From positions 3,655,881 to 3,719,880 of the forward strand of contig NZ_LZNS01000001.1 of NCBI RefSeq assembly GCF_001984575.1: DNA of 64,000 bases, given 5' to 3'. The notes below the pieces were generated by a model. That model worked only from the letters and a program-made list of their open reading frames with translations, had not been told where the DNA came from and did not search any database. Positions 63,763-64,000 of this stretch are shown here, in pieces; position 1 is the first letter of the stretch; every line of letters begins with the position of its first letter. Position numbers and translations under genes: made by a program. This DNA is from Streptomyces sp. MP131-18 (lineage in GTDB: Bacteria > Actinomycetota > Actinomycetes > Streptomycetales > Streptomycetaceae).

Positions 63763-64000
63763 GTGAACCTCAGCTTCAAAGAGCTGGTAGACACTCTGGG
63801 AACCCCTTCGAAGCTAATTGTGAGGTCCACGCCACAGTTGGCAGCCGATGTAGAACAATATGCGCGCGAGCGTGTTGGGCCAAAGCGCAAGAGTTCGTAT
63901 ATGTATCGTAAGCGACTGGAGGCAGTTGACACCAGGCTACTTACTGGCATGGAGTCGAGTCCAGCAGAAGTACTACGCGAACTAGGTCTCGCGACCACCT
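63763..64000 (+). CDS. Partial unknown protein at window edge
   Basis: GTG 63,763 is preceded by GGAGGAGAAGGGAA and opens VNLSFKELVDTLGTPSKLIV, running 79 codons to the edge. An in-frame ATG at 63,727 is an alternative. AT-richer codons (CTA, AGT, AAG, ATA) than neighbouring genes suggest transfer. No family recognised. Confidence 0.55.
   Translation, partial: MNLSFKELVDTLGTPSKLIVRSTPQLAADVEQYARERVGPKRKSSYMYRKRLEAVDTRLLTGMESSPAEVLRELGLATT

Larger units (their letters stand above)
21080..64000. mobile_element. Outer AICE (pSAM2-type), interrupted; right end not in window
   Basis: Actinomycete integrative and conjugative element whose left end abuts tRNA-Gly. Its genes are int C-terminal part (21,143-21,535) and, after a 32.7-kb interruption, int N-terminal part, xis, rep, DUF2637/spd-like, tra, two small genes, a GntR regulator, XRE/PLD and Nudix (54,224-63,313). 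I found no second copy of the tRNA-Gly 3' end up to 64,000, so attR is either outside the window or diverged. The order int-xis-rep-spd-tra-regulator is that of pSAM2/SLP1-type elements. Confidence 0.8.

Noticed and set aside
63314..64000. AICE attR near the right edge
   Set aside because: No copy of the tRNA-Gly 3' end found up to base 64,000.

Overview
The window is high-GC actinobacterial DNA and looks like a Streptomyces chromosome. The evidence is GTG/TTG starts with GGAGG-type ribosome binding sites, a dnaK-grpE-dnaJ-hspR operon with HspR (HAIR) operators, clpB under the same type of operator, SpoIIE-type phosphatases, and a pSAM2-like integrative conjugative element (AICE). All calls come from reading the sequence and from remembered family knowledge; no database was searched.

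Layout. (1) 1-20,860 is ordinary chromosome: clpB, secreted peptidase and amidases, TetR/PAP2, TerD, the dnaK heat-shock operon, a SpoIIE-type phosphatase, an LCP enzyme, an EtfD-like membrane Fe-S oxidoreductase, a YIP1-type membrane protein and dcd. (2) A tRNA-Gly(CCC) at 21,006-21,079 is the probable attachment site of an AICE. (3) From there to the end of the window two mobile elements are nested. The outer AICE has int, xis, a Rep with an HUH motif, a DUF2637 protein, an FtsK-type Tra, a GntR regulator, an XRE/PLD-like protein and a Nudix protein. Its int gene is split: the C-terminal third lies at 21,143-21,535 and the N-terminal two thirds at 54,224-55,015. A second element of about 32.7 kb (21,521-54,238) sits between the halves, bounded by a 15-bp direct repeat. 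Removing it restores an uninterrupted 389-codon integrase in frame. The second element has its own tyrosine integrase and AlpA-like excisionase, and carries the 3' half of a tRNA-Arg(UCU) gene at its left end, so it appears to be a tRNA-Arg-targeting island that used a look-alike site inside the AICE integrase gene.

(4) The cargo of the second element is a defence island with three modules. (a) A complete DNA phosphorothioation set (dndA divergent from dndBCDE, plus a Dnd-associated methyltransferase), flanked by a DUF262/DUF1524 nuclease gene and a five-gene operon (winged-helix protein, PLD-helicase, 54-aa protein, a second DndD-like SMC ATPase, a dnd-associated small protein). That operon is not DndFGH and may be an alternative restriction module. 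(b) A complete, translationally coupled pPIWI-RE system (REase, DinG-like helicase with candidate Fe-S cysteines, PIWI protein). (c) A Trypco1/trypsin-like protease/TPR-SARP-sigma4 operon, inserted next to a degraded duplicate of the 3' end of the pPIWI-RE gene. Two IS5-type elements, a truncated transposase fragment and a frameshifted nuclease-fold gene show that the island has been reworked.

How it fits together: dndA-E (sulfur from DndA, incorporation by DndC/D/E, control by DndB) should mark host DNA, and the DUF262 nuclease and helicase/SMC operon are the likely readers or enforcers. The pPIWI-RE trio and the protease module would add independent layers. The second element shows no conjugation genes, so it could be carried by the AICE it landed in, although that insertion broke the AICE integrase.
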